The notes below the pieces were generated by a model that saw only the letters and a program-made list of their open reading frames with translations, did not search any database and had not been told where the DNA came from. Shown piece by piece: positions 1 through 8,415 of a stretch of 64,000 nt of DNA. Made by a program: the position numbers and the translations under genes. Source of the stretch: an uncultured Prolixibacteraceae bacterium (GTDB taxonomy: Bacteria; Bacteroidota; Bacteroidia; Bacteroidales; Prolixibacteraceae). Location: contig CAJXZG010000011.1 in assembly GCA_913063265.1 (NCBI GenBank), positions 1 through 64,000 of the forward strand, written 5' to 3'. Numbering within the stretch: the stretch's first letter is position 1; each line of letters starts with the position of its first letter.

Positions 1-37
1 ACTCCCGGTTTTTATCTTAAATATCCTTGGCTAGCTA

Positions 38-84
38 GACTTCAACCTAACGAGAAAAGCAATCGCTCAATTTAGGTTGAAGTC
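38..84. repeat. 13-bp inverted repeat with 21-nt loop
   Basis: GACTTCAACCTAA at 38-50 is perfectly complementary to TTAGGTTGAAGTC at 72-84. It lies just beyond the stop of the anti-sigma gene, so it could be the 3' hairpin of that operon, but no T tract follows on the minus strand. An intergenic repeat or an element end is equally possible. Nothing else is recognisable in bases 1-128. Confidence 0.6.
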
Positions 85-128
85 ATGGTAAGACTTTTGG
101 AAAAGATAATAATATTTTGATAAATGTA

Positions 129-1211
129 TTAAGGAGAGTTGCGCTTCGCCTTTTTTCGGGTTGGAATTGAAAAAGCAAGAAATCCTGAATCGTAATTCAC
201 TTCGGTAACTTTACCTTCTTCATTTCTTTTGAATAAGAATTTTTCTTTTGATATGTTGGTAACCATTTCCAAACCGGCGTCTCTGATTTTGTCGACATTT
301 ATTTTTTCAACACTGGCTTTTTCACGAACCATATCCACGAAATACTTTTCTTCCGGAATTTCACTTATTGTTTCAGGTTGGTGATAACTGATTCTGCCCA
401 GATTAGAATTTGGAATTCCTGACTGAATTACAGGATACAAACTGGCCAGTTGATCGGGGATTTCCACATCAGGACGAACAACAGCCAAATCATCTTTTTC
501 AAGTCGACCTTTGGTGTTTTCCCTTAAACTTTTTGGTTGTTCGCTTTTTGTAGGTGCAGCTTTTTTAATGACAGGCTTTTTCGATTCTTTTTTAATATTT
601 GTGACCGGTGCTTTTTTCTCTTTTTGTTTTGGAACAGCAATTTCTTCCGGATTGCTGCTTTTTTCCTCTGTAATTTTTTTTGAAACTTCAGCAACTTTGC
701 TTTCGCTTTTTATTTGATTTGTCGAATAATCAATAAAAAAGTATACGGAAAGTGCCAGTATTAAAACTGCGGCAACTCTTGCCGACCATAATACAATTGT
801 ACTTCTTTTCGGGTGCTTAAGGATTTTATTTTTTTTAGCAAAGCTAATTGATGTATCAGGTTTTAGTTTTGTTAAACTAAAAAGTTTAATGTCGGTTTGT
901 TTTTCAGGGTGTTTGGATATGTAGCTGATGAATTCAGATTTTTCGAATTCTGATATTTCTCCTTCCAAATCTGCAATAACAGCCTTGTTAAACTCTTTTT
1001 CAGAATCGTATTTTTCTTTAATTAAATGCTCTTTTTTTTCAAAAGTAATTTCTTCCTTTTCGAGGTTGATATGCTCAAAAAAAGATAATTCTTCTTTTAA
1101 ATCCGGATTTTGTTGAAGAAATTCTAAAAAATCATCAATCATATTTTCATCGAGTTTACCATCAAAGTAATCGATAAAATAAGATTCGTAATTTTCCCTT
1201 GTAATTTGCAT
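129..1211 (-). CDS. putative membrane anti-sigma factor
   Basis: A 360-residue protein with an acidic N-terminal cytoplasmic part (about residues 1-140), one hydrophobic membrane segment (about 148-166, LWSARVAAVLILALSVYFF) and a Lys/Pro-rich periplasmic part. It follows an ECF sigma gene by 40 nt on the same strand, the usual order for sigma/anti-sigma pairs in Bacteroidota, and I infer an anti-sigma role from this context and topology. I see no zinc-finger HxxxCxxC motif and no clear FecR domain. The ATG at 1211 is preferred because AAAGGA lies just upstream. A TTG at 1244 would extend the protein by 11 residues, and an ATG at 1232 by seven. Confidence 0.7.
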   Translation of the reverse strand: MQITRENYESYFIDYFDGKLDENMIDDFLEFLQQNPDLKEELSFFEHINLEKEEITFEKKEHLIKEKYDSEKEFNKAVIADLEGEISEFEKSEFISYISKHPEKQTDIKLFSLTKLKPDTSISFAKKNKILKHPKRSTIVLWSARVAAVLILALSVYFFIDYSTNQIKSESKVAEVSKKITEEKSSNPEEIAVPKQKEKKAPVTNIKKESKKPVIKKAAPTKSEQPKSLRENTKGRLEKDDLAVVRPDVEIPDQLASLYPVIQSGIPNSNLGRISYHQPETISEIPEEKYFVDMVREKASVEKINVDKIRDAGLEMVTNISKEKFLFKRNEEGKVTEVNYDSGFLAFSIPTRKKAKRNSP

Positions 1212-1251
1212 TGTTTTTCCTTTCTTCCCCATATTGATAAACAAGAAGCAT

Positions 1252-1737
1252 TTATGCCACTGCTTCCATTCTTCCTAAATATTTTTTTAAAAATACTCTC
1301 GCCCTATATATATATACTTTTACCTGTGATTCGCTTAAATTTGCTATTTCACCAATTTCTTCGTACGAATACCCCTCATAATCGCGAAGAAGAAGTACAG
1401 TTTTTTGTACTTCAGGCAATCGGTCAACAGCTTCTTTAAGTATCTCACCTATATCAGTATAATTGTTTTCATGGCTTTGTTCAGGCAGTTTGTTGTCTTC
1501 AGAATATGTCGACCTTTTGTCTTTTCTGATAATGTCGATCATAGTATTGTATGCTGTTCTGAACAGGTACGATTTTACCTTGGCAAAATTTACATTATCC
1601 ACGTTTTTCCAAAGTTTTTCGTAACTGTCCTGTACAATATCCTCGGCTTTATGCACATCTTTTATACTTTTCAGTATAAAGCGATATATTCTGTCGGAGA
1701 ATAGTTCAACCGATTTATTGTACTCGTTTACTGTCAT
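1252..1737 (-). CDS. ECF-type RNA polymerase sigma factor
   Basis: At 161 residues the protein has normal ECF length. Region 2 is about residues 10-75 and includes DVHKAEDIVQDSYEKLWKN, the core-binding and -10 recognition helices. Region 4 is about 105-158, with LPEVQKTVLLLRDYEGYSY followed by the helix-turn-helix EEIGEIANLSESQVKVYIYR. The two are joined by a variable acidic linker. The protein would direct RNA polymerase to a specific regulon and be held by the membrane protein encoded immediately downstream. The inducing signal cannot be told from the sequence, because no SusCD or other target genes adjoin it. Confidence 0.93.
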   Translation of the reverse strand: MTVNEYNKSVELFSDRIYRFILKSIKDVHKAEDIVQDSYEKLWKNVDNVNFAKVKSYLFRTAYNTMIDIIRKDKRSTYSEDNKLPEQSHENNYTDIGEILKEAVDRLPEVQKTVLLLRDYEGYSYEEIGEIANLSESQVKVYIYRARVFLKKYLGRMEAVA

Positions 1738-1824
1738 CTGTTTTCTTAGCGCTATTCTGAATATATGACGAACAAGTTGATTGGATGTTACAGGGGAATG
1801 AAAATTTTAACAATTGAGGAAAAT

Positions 1825-1863
1825 AAAAGAACCGTTCTTCTGTTTGAAAAGAACGGTTCTTTT
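1825..1863. terminator. bidirectional intrinsic terminator
   Basis: AAAAGAACCGTTCTT (1825-1839) pairs with AAGAACGGTTCTTTT (1849-1863) as a 15-bp stem. A/T runs on both sides give a U tract in either direction. It sits between ilvE (stop at 1884, minus) and the upstream side of the sigma gene, so its main job is to end ilvE transcripts. Confidence 0.85.
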
Positions 1864-1883
1864 ATTGTATTTTAATATTATTA

Positions 1884-2903
1884 TTATTCCACTATTTCAA
1901 TCCAACCATGGTTATCCGGCTCATCGCCATACTGAATTGCCTGAAGTTTATTGTAAAGTTTTTCACTCACTGGTCCCGGTTTTCCATCTTTTGAAAACAG
2001 ATATGTTTTTTTCTCATCGAAATCATCAATACGGGAAATTGGACTGATAACCGCTGCAGTTCCGCAGGCACCTGCTTCCTCAAATGTTTCCAGTTCTTCA
2101 ACGGGTACTTCACGAACTTCAACTTTCATTCCCATTTCTTTGGCTAAAACCATCAGACTTTTATTGGTAATTGACGGAAGAATTGTAGAAGATTTTGGTG
2201 TAACGTAAGTGTTGTTCTTTATTCCAAAAAAATTGGCTGCACCACATTCATCAATATATTTTTTCTCTTTTGCATCAAGATAAAAAATATTGGAGTAACC
2301 CAGTTCGGCCGCTTTTTTAACTGCAACCAAACTGGCAGCATAATTACCACCAACTTTATATTTTCCCATACCAAGAGGTGCAGACCGATCAAACTCACGC
2401 ATAATTACAAAAGGAGTCGTTTTAAATCCTCCTTTAAAATAAGGTCCTACCGGCATTACAAAAACCATAAACATATATTCATTGGCAGGTTTTACTCCAA
2501 TTTGCGGGCCTGAACCAAACAATACCGGACGGATGTACAACGAAGCTCCGGAGCCATAGGGAGGAACAAATTTTTCATTAAGTTTAACTGCCTTTTTTAC
2601 GGCTTCCATAAATTTCTCGGCCGGAAGTTGTGCCATTAAAGTACCTGCACTTGAATCCATCATTCGTTTTGCATTTTCATCCATTCTGAAAATACGGATT
2701 TTGCCGTCTTTTCCCCTGAATGCTTTTAATCCCTCAAATGCTTCTTGTCCGTAATGAATTGCAGTTGCTGAAATGTGCATATTAAAATACTCGCTGTCGC
2801 TGACTTCAAGTTCTCCCCATGCACCATTTTTATATAGGCACCTGATGTTAAAATCGGTTTTTATGTATCCAAAATTTAAATTGTTCCAGTCGATATTTTC
2901 CAT
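1884..2903 (-). CDS. ilvE: branched-chain amino acid aminotransferase
   Basis: A PLP enzyme that interconverts Val, Leu or Ile with their 2-oxo acids using 2-oxoglutarate/Glu, the last step of branched-chain amino acid synthesis. The 339 residues match the longer BCAT type. Visible motifs are EAFEGLKAFRG (about 54-64), RPVLFGSG (about 125-132), the Schiff-base lysine K183 in KVGGNYAAS, and the C-terminal cofactor-binding stretch EEAGACGTAAVISPI. There is no signal peptide, so it is cytoplasmic. It appears to be monocistronic: a terminator follows it, and the next upstream gene (DUF2797) ends 123 nt away. Confidence 0.95.
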   Translation of the reverse strand: MENIDWNNLNFGYIKTDFNIRCLYKNGAWGELEVSDSEYFNMHISATAIHYGQEAFEGLKAFRGKDGKIRIFRMDENAKRMMDSSAGTLMAQLPAEKFMEAVKKAVKLNEKFVPPYGSGASLYIRPVLFGSGPQIGVKPANEYMFMVFVMPVGPYFKGGFKTTPFVIMREFDRSAPLGMGKYKVGGNYAASLVAVKKAAELGYSNIFYLDAKEKKYIDECGAANFFGIKNNTYVTPKSSTILPSITNKSLMVLAKEMGMKVEVREVPVEELETFEEAGACGTAAVISPISRIDDFDEKKTYLFSKDGKPGPVSEKLYNKLQAIQYGDEPDNHGWIEIVE

Positions 2904-3026
2904 GTCTGAATATATTAGCCGTGGTTTTTAGCCGGTTGATCATTCAACCAATCTTTGGCAAATTAAGAAAAATTTATGTTTCAAGTACAAAAGTTTTGTC
3001 AGGGTTCCTGCGAAAAATAAAATGTT

Positions 3027-3830
3027 TTACAACTGATTAATAAACTGAACAAAGTATCCATTGTGTTTTCTGATATTTAAAACCAGGTTGTTTTCGAAAA
3101 TAAGATACTGTCCTTTAATCCCTGTTAGTTTTCCTTCTATCTTTGAAGATTTATCAAAACCAATACTTTTAACCGTTTTTGGGTAGGAAATTACCGGGTA
3201 TTCTATTTCCGTAATTTTATTATCCGGATCAAAATAATTTTTTAATTCCAGTGGCAATAATCCATAAACTTTTTCTTTTTGTTTTACTAAATCCAAATCC
3301 TTGGCCACTTCATTTTTTAGCATTGCCCTCCAATTGGTTTTATCTGTAAAATGTTTTTTTAAAAACACTTCGATTACACCGGCAATGTGACGATTTGGAG
3401 TTTTTGCAAGTTGAATTGCAAAACTTGCTCCCTGGTCAATCCATCGGGTAGGAATTTGGTGATTACGTGTTACCCCAACCTTAACTTCACTGGAAACAGC
3501 CAGGTAAACGATATGCTCAATTAAGTCATGTTTTTCTGCCCATTCCATATCGCGTGCAATACCGAATTGTGCCTTGGAAAGCTCTGGTCGTACAACAGAC
3601 TCACCTGCCTCGGGAGCAGTTTGTAAGCAGTTATAACAAAAGCCCTGTCCAAATGAAGTTTTAGTGCGTTTACCACAAGAAATACAGTTAATTTGACCAT
3701 TGTAAATCAATGATATTTCTTTGCCAATAAAATCGTTTAAAAGAATTTCATTTTCTCCTAAACGAAGAAAATATTTTACCGGACTTTCAAGTTTTGTCCG
3801 CATTTTTATAAGGTTGCCTTCGAGCTGCAT
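3027..3830 (-). CDS. DUF2797 family protein
   Basis: A 267-residue protein of the uncharacterised DUF2797 family. Four cysteines (C49, C52, C65, C68; pattern CxxC-x12-CxxC) form a likely zinc ribbon near the N terminus. Conserved family stretches include HIVYLAVSSEVKVGVTR and PTRWIDQGA. No signal peptide or membrane segment is seen. It is transcribed in the same direction as the glycyl radical enzyme genes but lies 156 nt beyond the activase, with a pair of operator-like palindromes in the gap, so it may have its own promoter. Its biochemical role is unknown. Confidence 0.85.
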   Translation of the reverse strand: MQLEGNLIKMRTKLESPVKYFLRLGENEILLNDFIGKEISLIYNGQINCISCGKRTKTSFGQGFCYNCLQTAPEAGESVVRPELSKAQFGIARDMEWAEKHDLIEHIVYLAVSSEVKVGVTRNHQIPTRWIDQGASFAIQLAKTPNRHIAGVIEVFLKKHFTDKTNWRAMLKNEVAKDLDLVKQKEKVYGLLPLELKNYFDPDNKITEIEYPVISYPKTVKSIGFDKSSKIEGKLTGIKGQYLIFENNLVLNIRKHNGYFVQFINQL

Positions 3831-3940
3831 AGTTTTAATTTAGATAGTGATATTATGAATATGTGATTCCCGAACAATAATACAAACATAGGAATAATGC
3901 AAAAGTTGCTGAAAGATTGTTTGACTTTACTTTCAGTATT

Positions 3941-3973
3941 AGTCATAGTATGACTCAAAGTCGTGCTATGACT
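3941..3973. promoter_or_regulatory. two operator-like palindromes, 18 nt apart
   Basis: AGTCATAGTATGACT (3941-3955) is a perfect 7+1+7 palindrome. AGTCGTGCTATGACT (3959-3973) is an imperfect second copy starting 18 nt later. They also form a longer hairpin (TTAGTCATAG/CTATGACTAA, 3939-3975). The site lies between the activase stop (3987) and the DUF2797 start (3830). It may be a tandem regulator-binding site for DUF2797 or a 3' structure of the activase mRNA. No T tract follows. Confidence 0.45.
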
Positions 3974-3986
3974 AATTATAGAAGTT

Positions 3987-4919
3987 CTACCCCCCAATTT
4001 CCAATTCCAAACCAAATTTCTTAAAAACCGAAATTGCCATTTTTTGTTCTTTTTCTGTAGGTTCAGTCATTTCAAAATCCTTATAATCTGACCCGAGTTT
4101 TTGATATTTGTTAACAGCAATGTTGTGGTAAGGTAAAATATTTAACAAAACGGGTGATGCGATTTCCAAATCGCGTCTTTTAAGGTTTAATTGAGAAATA
4201 AATTCAGCCATTTTTGTGACCTCCTCCAAACCTGTATTTACGTTTTTTATGAATGGAATCCTGATATTAACATTTGCACCAAATTCATTCAGAATTTTCA
4301 GGTTTTTTAAAATTAAACGGTTATCAACTCCTGTCCATTTTTTATGTTGAACCGGATCCATCATTTTTAAATCATAAAGAAACAAGTCGGTATGTTTGGC
4401 AACCTCCAACAAGGTTTCGGTGGATGCAAATCCAGAAGTATCCACAGCCCTGTGAAGTCCTTGTTTGCCACATTCTTTAAGCATCTGAATCAAAAATTCT
4501 GAAAACATTAATGGTTCTCCTCCGCTAAATGTTACTCCTCCATTTGATTGTTTGATATGAACTTTTTCCTTTTGAATAATATCAATTAATTCTTCAGGCT
4601 TATAAAACTTACCAGACATTTCGATGGCTTTGGTTGGACAGGCATCGGCACAAAGGCCACATAAATTGCATTTATCTGAATTGGTTACAATTCCCTGAGG
4701 TGTTAATGTCAAAGCATTTTCAGGACAAATCTCAATACAGTCTTGTGAACCAATACATTTTGAAGGAGTGTAGAGTTTTTGAACTTTTGGCGACTGGCTT
4801 TCAGGATTATGACACCAGGCACAAGTAAGCGGACAACCTTTAAAAAAGATAGTTATCCGTATCCCCGGGCCATCATTTATAGCGTAGCGTTTTATGTCGA
4901 AAATAAGTGGTTGAGTCAT
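3987..4919 (-). CDS. glycyl-radical enzyme activating protein (radical SAM)
   Basis: A 310-residue PflA-type activase. The radical-SAM cluster motif is C29-x3-C33-x2-C36 (GCPLTCAWC), followed by a ferredoxin-like insert with two Cys sets (C55, C61, C65; C84, C87, C90, C94) that would bind auxiliary 4Fe-4S clusters, then GGVTFSGGEPL, the SAM-binding GGE motif. It would abstract a hydrogen from Gly793 of the enzyme encoded just upstream. The long form with the ferredoxin insert is typical of activases for dehydratases and decarboxylases rather than of PflA itself. An AT-rich inverted-repeat region of about 140 nt separates the two genes. Confidence 0.93.
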   Translation of the reverse strand: MTQPLIFDIKRYAINDGPGIRITIFFKGCPLTCAWCHNPESQSPKVQKLYTPSKCIGSQDCIEICPENALTLTPQGIVTNSDKCNLCGLCADACPTKAIEMSGKFYKPEELIDIIQKEKVHIKQSNGGVTFSGGEPLMFSEFLIQMLKECGKQGLHRAVDTSGFASTETLLEVAKHTDLFLYDLKMMDPVQHKKWTGVDNRLILKNLKILNEFGANVNIRIPFIKNVNTGLEEVTKMAEFISQLNLKRRDLEIASPVLLNILPYHNIAVNKYQKLGSDYKDFEMTEPTEKEQKMAISVFKKFGLELEIGG

Positions 4920-4920
4920 T

Positions 4921-5060
4921 TCATTTTAAATTCCAATAAACAAGCTCCAAATCTCAAATAAACTCCAAATACCAATCTTTAAAATCTAAAAAACTCTTTG
5001 TTTGAAATTTGGTGTTTTGAAATTGGAATTTGTTTGTTTTTTGATTATTGATATTTGGTG
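4921..5060. repeat. AT-rich imperfect inverted repeat
   Basis: The gap between the activase and the glycyl radical enzyme is built of runs such as AAATTCCAA, CCAAATCTCAAATAAA and, in opposite orientation, AAATTTGGTG and TTGGAATTTG. It can fold into one long AU-rich hairpin. A similar unit lies at 55919-56025 inside the trp operon. Such degenerate units are common in Bacteroidota intergenic regions. Confidence 0.6.
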
Positions 5061-5062
5061 CT

Positions 5063-7519
5063 TCAGATTACTTCATTTTCCGTTCTGTCAATCACCTCCT
5101 GCTGTAAATCAGCATTCATATCGTTAAAATAATCGCTGTAACCCGCCATTCGAACCAGGAGATCTTTGTAATCTTCAGGGCAAGCCTGGGCTGCCAGTAA
5201 AGTTGCAGTATCAACCACATTAAATTGAATATGATGACCTCCCAGGGTAAAATAGCTTCTTATTAGATGACCCAGTTTTTCCACGTCTTTTTCACGTTTT
5301 AACAAACTCGGTACAAATCGAAGATTTAAAAGTGTTCCTCCGGATTTAATTTGGTCAAGTTTACCAAGCGAACGAATAACATTGGTTGGTCCGTGTGTAT
5401 CGCAACCATGGGAAGGTGATGTTCCATCGGAAATGGACTTACCTGCAAAACGACCGTTTGGTGTGGCTCCTAAAACCAGTCCGAAATATACATGACAAGT
5501 GGTGGAAAGCATGTTTAAATGAAACGTTTCACCTTTTATATTGGGTTTACCATCGATTGCTTTATATAAATCATTATAAACACGTAAAGCAATTTCATCC
5601 GCATAATCATCGTCGTTTCCAAAAAATGGAGTTCGGTTTAAAATTCTTTGTCGAAGCACTTCTTCTCCTTCAAAATTTTTAGAAACAGCTGATAAGAGAG
5701 TTTCCATTGAAAAAGTACCCTCTTCAAAAACATGCTTTTTGATAACCGAAAAACTATCAGTTACGGTACCAAGTCCGGTACACTGAATGTAATTGGTGTT
5801 GTATCGCGGGCCACCATTGTAATAATCTTTTCCTTTCGAAATACAATCTTCAATAACCACTGACAAAAACGGTGCAGGAGCATATTTGGCGAACATTTTA
5901 TCGATATAATTACTTACCCTGATTTTTAAGTCAACTATATAATCCAGTTGTTTTAAAAATGCCAGGTAGAGCTCTTCGAAATTTTTAAAATCCAAAGGAT
6001 TACCAGTTTCAATTCCGGCCTTTTTGCCTGTTAATGGATCGATACCATTATTTAATGTTAGTTCTACAATTTTGGGGACATTTAGATAACCTGTTAAAAT
6101 GTAGGCTTCTTTTCCAAATGCACCAACTTCAATACATCCACTACAGCCACCTTCATAGGCATCTTTTAAAGATTTTCCCTGATTTGTCAATTCCTGAACA
6201 TAGATATCAGGATTAAATACCGAAGGATAACCATGTCCCTGACGAATTACTTTTGTAGCTGCAGTTAAAAATTTGTCAGGAGTTTTTTGACTGATGTGTA
6301 CTGAATTACCGGGTTGCAGGATATGTAATTCCTCAATAATTTCAAGCATAATGTATGAAACTTCGCTTACCCCATCAGATCCATCAGGTTTTAATCCGCC
6401 AAGATTAATATTTGTAAAATCGTTGTAAGTTCCACTTTCCCGGGCTGTAATTCCGACTTTAGGTGGGGCAGGGTGGTTGTTTACTTTTATCCAGAAACAA
6501 CTGATTAGTTCTTTTGCTTCTTCCCGGGTAATTGTTTCATTTAAGATTTCTTTTTCATAAAAAGGAGTTAAATGCTGGTCGAAATGTCCCGGATTCATTG
6601 CGTCCCAGCCATTTAATTCTGTAATGGTTCCAAGGTGAACAAACCAATACATTTGTATTGCTTCCCAAAGATTTCGCGGAGCATTTGCAGGTACCCGACG
6701 GCAAACTTCTGCAATCTGACGCAGCTCTTTTTTGCGTTGATTGTTATTTTCCTTTTCAGCTATTTTTTCCGCTAATTCAGCGTGTCTTTCAGCAAAAACA
6801 ACAGCCGCATCGCAAGAGATCAACATGGCTTGTAATTCTTCCAGTTTTTCTGTTGCATCGGGATCGTTTAAAAAATCAAGTTGCCGAATTTGATCATCTA
6901 TCTCCTTTTTGAAATCCAACATTCCTTTCCTGTAAATCTTACCGTCGAGGGTGGTGTGTCCCGGAGCTCTTTGTTCCATAAATTCTGTAAAAACACCAGC
7001 GTGATAAGCAGCTTTCCATGTTTCAGGAACATGATTAAAAATTCGTTCGCGCATGGTTCGGCCTTTCCAGTAAGGAATAACTTCCTGCTCGTAAGTATCA
7101 ATATCTTTTTGAGGTATGGTATATCGTTGTTGCTCACGGGAATTAAGTACATGAAAATCTTCAACACTGTGACAGGTAAGTTCCGGGAAAGTAGGTACAG
7201 ATTTAGGATAGGGGCCACGCTCACCAACAATGAGTTCATCATCGCCAATGTAAATGGTTTTTTGCTTACAGATTTCCATAAAATTCAAAGCCCGCATCAT
7301 AGGTGCCGAATATTTACCTTCATTTTCTTTGTAAAACTGAGTTGTAATTAATGCCCGTTCAATCGAAAGAGATTCCTGGGTGTCAACACTTTCTTTACGA
7401 AGCTGTTGAATACGTTTATTCATTCCGGGAAGATGGGTTTTTTTAGTTGAGTAAAAATTCCCTTCAGCACCGGCTTTTCGTTCGGGAGTTCTGACAGTAT
7501 TGATATCTGTTATTGTCAT
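5063..7519 (-). CDS. glycyl radical enzyme, hydroxyproline dehydratase (HypD)-like
   Basis: An 818-residue pyruvate formate-lyase superfamily enzyme. The thiyl cysteine and general base are C462 and E464 in GGCSGCIEVGAFGKEAY, and the glycyl radical is G793 in RMAGYSDYF. From memory of the family, the block around EFMEQRAPGHT, the WDA-NPG-DQH stretch and ILTGYLNVPKIVELTLNNG resemble trans-4-hydroxy-L-proline dehydratase more than PFL, choline lyase or diol dehydratases. HypD makes pyrroline-5-carboxylate, but no proC lies nearby, so the substrate is inferred. A second Cys (C459) precedes the active Cys where I recall Thr in HypD. The enzyme would be cytoplasmic, oxygen-sensitive, and activated by the neighbouring radical-SAM protein. 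Confidence 0.88.
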   Translation of the reverse strand: MTITDINTVRTPERKAGAEGNFYSTKKTHLPGMNKRIQQLRKESVDTQESLSIERALITTQFYKENEGKYSAPMMRALNFMEICKQKTIYIGDDELIVGERGPYPKSVPTFPELTCHSVEDFHVLNSREQQRYTIPQKDIDTYEQEVIPYWKGRTMRERIFNHVPETWKAAYHAGVFTEFMEQRAPGHTTLDGKIYRKGMLDFKKEIDDQIRQLDFLNDPDATEKLEELQAMLISCDAAVVFAERHAELAEKIAEKENNNQRKKELRQIAEVCRRVPANAPRNLWEAIQMYWFVHLGTITELNGWDAMNPGHFDQHLTPFYEKEILNETITREEAKELISCFWIKVNNHPAPPKVGITARESGTYNDFTNINLGGLKPDGSDGVSEVSYIMLEIIEELHILQPGNSVHISQKTPDKFLTAATKVIRQGHGYPSVFNPDIYVQELTNQGKSLKDAYEGGCSGCIEVGAFGKEAYILTGYLNVPKIVELTLNNGIDPLTGKKAGIETGNPLDFKNFEELYLAFLKQLDYIVDLKIRVSNYIDKMFAKYAPAPFLSVVIEDCISKGKDYYNGGPRYNTNYIQCTGLGTVTDSFSVIKKHVFEEGTFSMETLLSAVSKNFEGEEVLRQRILNRTPFFGNDDDYADEIALRVYNDLYKAIDGKPNIKGETFHLNMLSTTCHVYFGLVLGATPNGRFAGKSISDGTSPSHGCDTHGPTNVIRSLGKLDQIKSGGTLLNLRFVPSLLKREKDVEKLGHLIRSYFTLGGHHIQFNVVDTATLLAAQACPEDYKDLLVRMAGYSDYFNDMNADLQQEVIDRTENEVI

Positions 7520-7600
7520 TTTTATAAGAATGAAGTTGAAAAAAAGAGAAAATTGAATCAGGGAAATGATTCAGAACAGGGATTAACAACAAGTACTAAG

Positions 7601-7658
7601 CATAAAACATCCGGCAACTAAAAAGACATCGATAGCTGCCGGGCAGATTTGTTTTATG
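7601..7658 (-). promoter_or_regulatory. nested hairpin in the 5' region of the glycyl radical enzyme gene
   Basis: CATAAAACA (7601-7609) pairs with TGTTTTATG (7650-7658) around an inner stem CCGGCA (7611-7616)/TGCCGG (7637-7642). The structure lies 82 nt upstream of the enzyme start at 7519, in the 257-nt gap before the DUF4956 gene. It could be a structured mRNA leader, or a terminator for the upstream operon, although a U tract is lacking. I do not recognise a known riboswitch. Confidence 0.45.
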
Positions 7659-7776
7659 TGGTTTTAAGTGCATTGTAATACTTAAAATTTTAGTGTAAAA
7701 TTAAAGAAATTGAAATATTTAATAAAGCAGAACCGTAATATTTAAAATAAATATTTGAGACAAATAAGTCTGAAAA

Positions 7777-8403
7777 TTAGTCAGTTGGTTTAAAATAAAT
7801 CCAAACGGTCACTTCATTTTTTGCTTCATGAATTCTGACTACTTCTACTTTTATTACATCTATATTTGTATTTTGTTTTACCTCATCGAGAAGTAGCTTT
7901 TTACTGTTTAAAACATGTAAACCGGAAGGCATAAATGTTAATGGTTTTTTCAAAATTTCTTTTTTGGGTTTATAGTTTTCCATAAAATAAGCCGCACCAA
8001 AAATAATAATGTTGGTAAACAGCAACCCGGCCCAATCAGAAACCCTGTAATCGACCAAAGCATTATTTATCGATAATCCGATAACCATAAAAAGATAGGT
8101 CATTTCTTTCAGGTCGATTGGTGGAGTTCGAAAACGGATAATGCTGAAAATTGCAAAAAGTCCAAAAGCCAAACCTACGTCCAATCGGACATTTTCCAAA
8201 GCTGATGCAACAATAAATACAACCAGACCCATCATAAAATAAGAAAAAATGTTCTCCGACTGGCTATTGTATTTGTAGTAAATAAACCGTATGATAAGAA
8301 AAACCGAAGCAGAATTGACCAAAAGCCGAAGAAAGAAATCACTCAACCTGGTACCGTCAGCATTAACAAAAATTTCCTGTAGAAAACTGGATAAAAGAAT
8401 CAT
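7777..8403 (-). CDS. DUF4956 family membrane protein
   Basis: A 208-residue inner membrane protein with about four hydrophobic segments (roughly residues 22-44, 53-68, 73-90, 120-142) and the family-typical GLFAIFSIIRFRTPPIDLKEMTYLF. Its C terminus is soluble. DUF4956 proteins are often encoded beside polyphosphate-polymerase-like (VTC) and CotH-type proteins. Here only a CotH-like gene adjoins it, 12 nt upstream on the same strand, so the two are probably cotranscribed. No function is established and no VTC domain is visible in the window. Confidence 0.88.
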   Translation of the reverse strand: MILLSSFLQEIFVNADGTRLSDFFLRLLVNSASVFLIIRFIYYKYNSQSENIFSYFMMGLVVFIVASALENVRLDVGLAFGLFAIFSIIRFRTPPIDLKEMTYLFMVIGLSINNALVDYRVSDWAGLLFTNIIIFGAAYFMENYKPKKEILKKPLTFMPSGLHVLNSKKLLLDEVKQNTNIDVIKVEVVRIHEAKNEVTVWIYFKPTD

Positions 8404-8415
8404 TTTGGTTTAGTT

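Noticed and set aside
3806-4015. 69-codon minus-strand frame between activase and DUF2797
   Set aside because: It overlaps the ends of both neighbours in another frame, spans the palindromes and has a skewed composition.
6881-7351. 156-codon open frame on the plus strand inside the glycyl radical enzyme gene
   Set aside because: It is fully opposite a well-conserved enzyme and has no recognisable motif, so it is a shadow frame.
5063-7519. Annotation as pyruvate formate-lyase (pflB)
   Set aside because: PFL has two adjacent active-site cysteines (CC). Here a single Cys followed by Ile-Glu (GCIE) points to the dehydratase branch.
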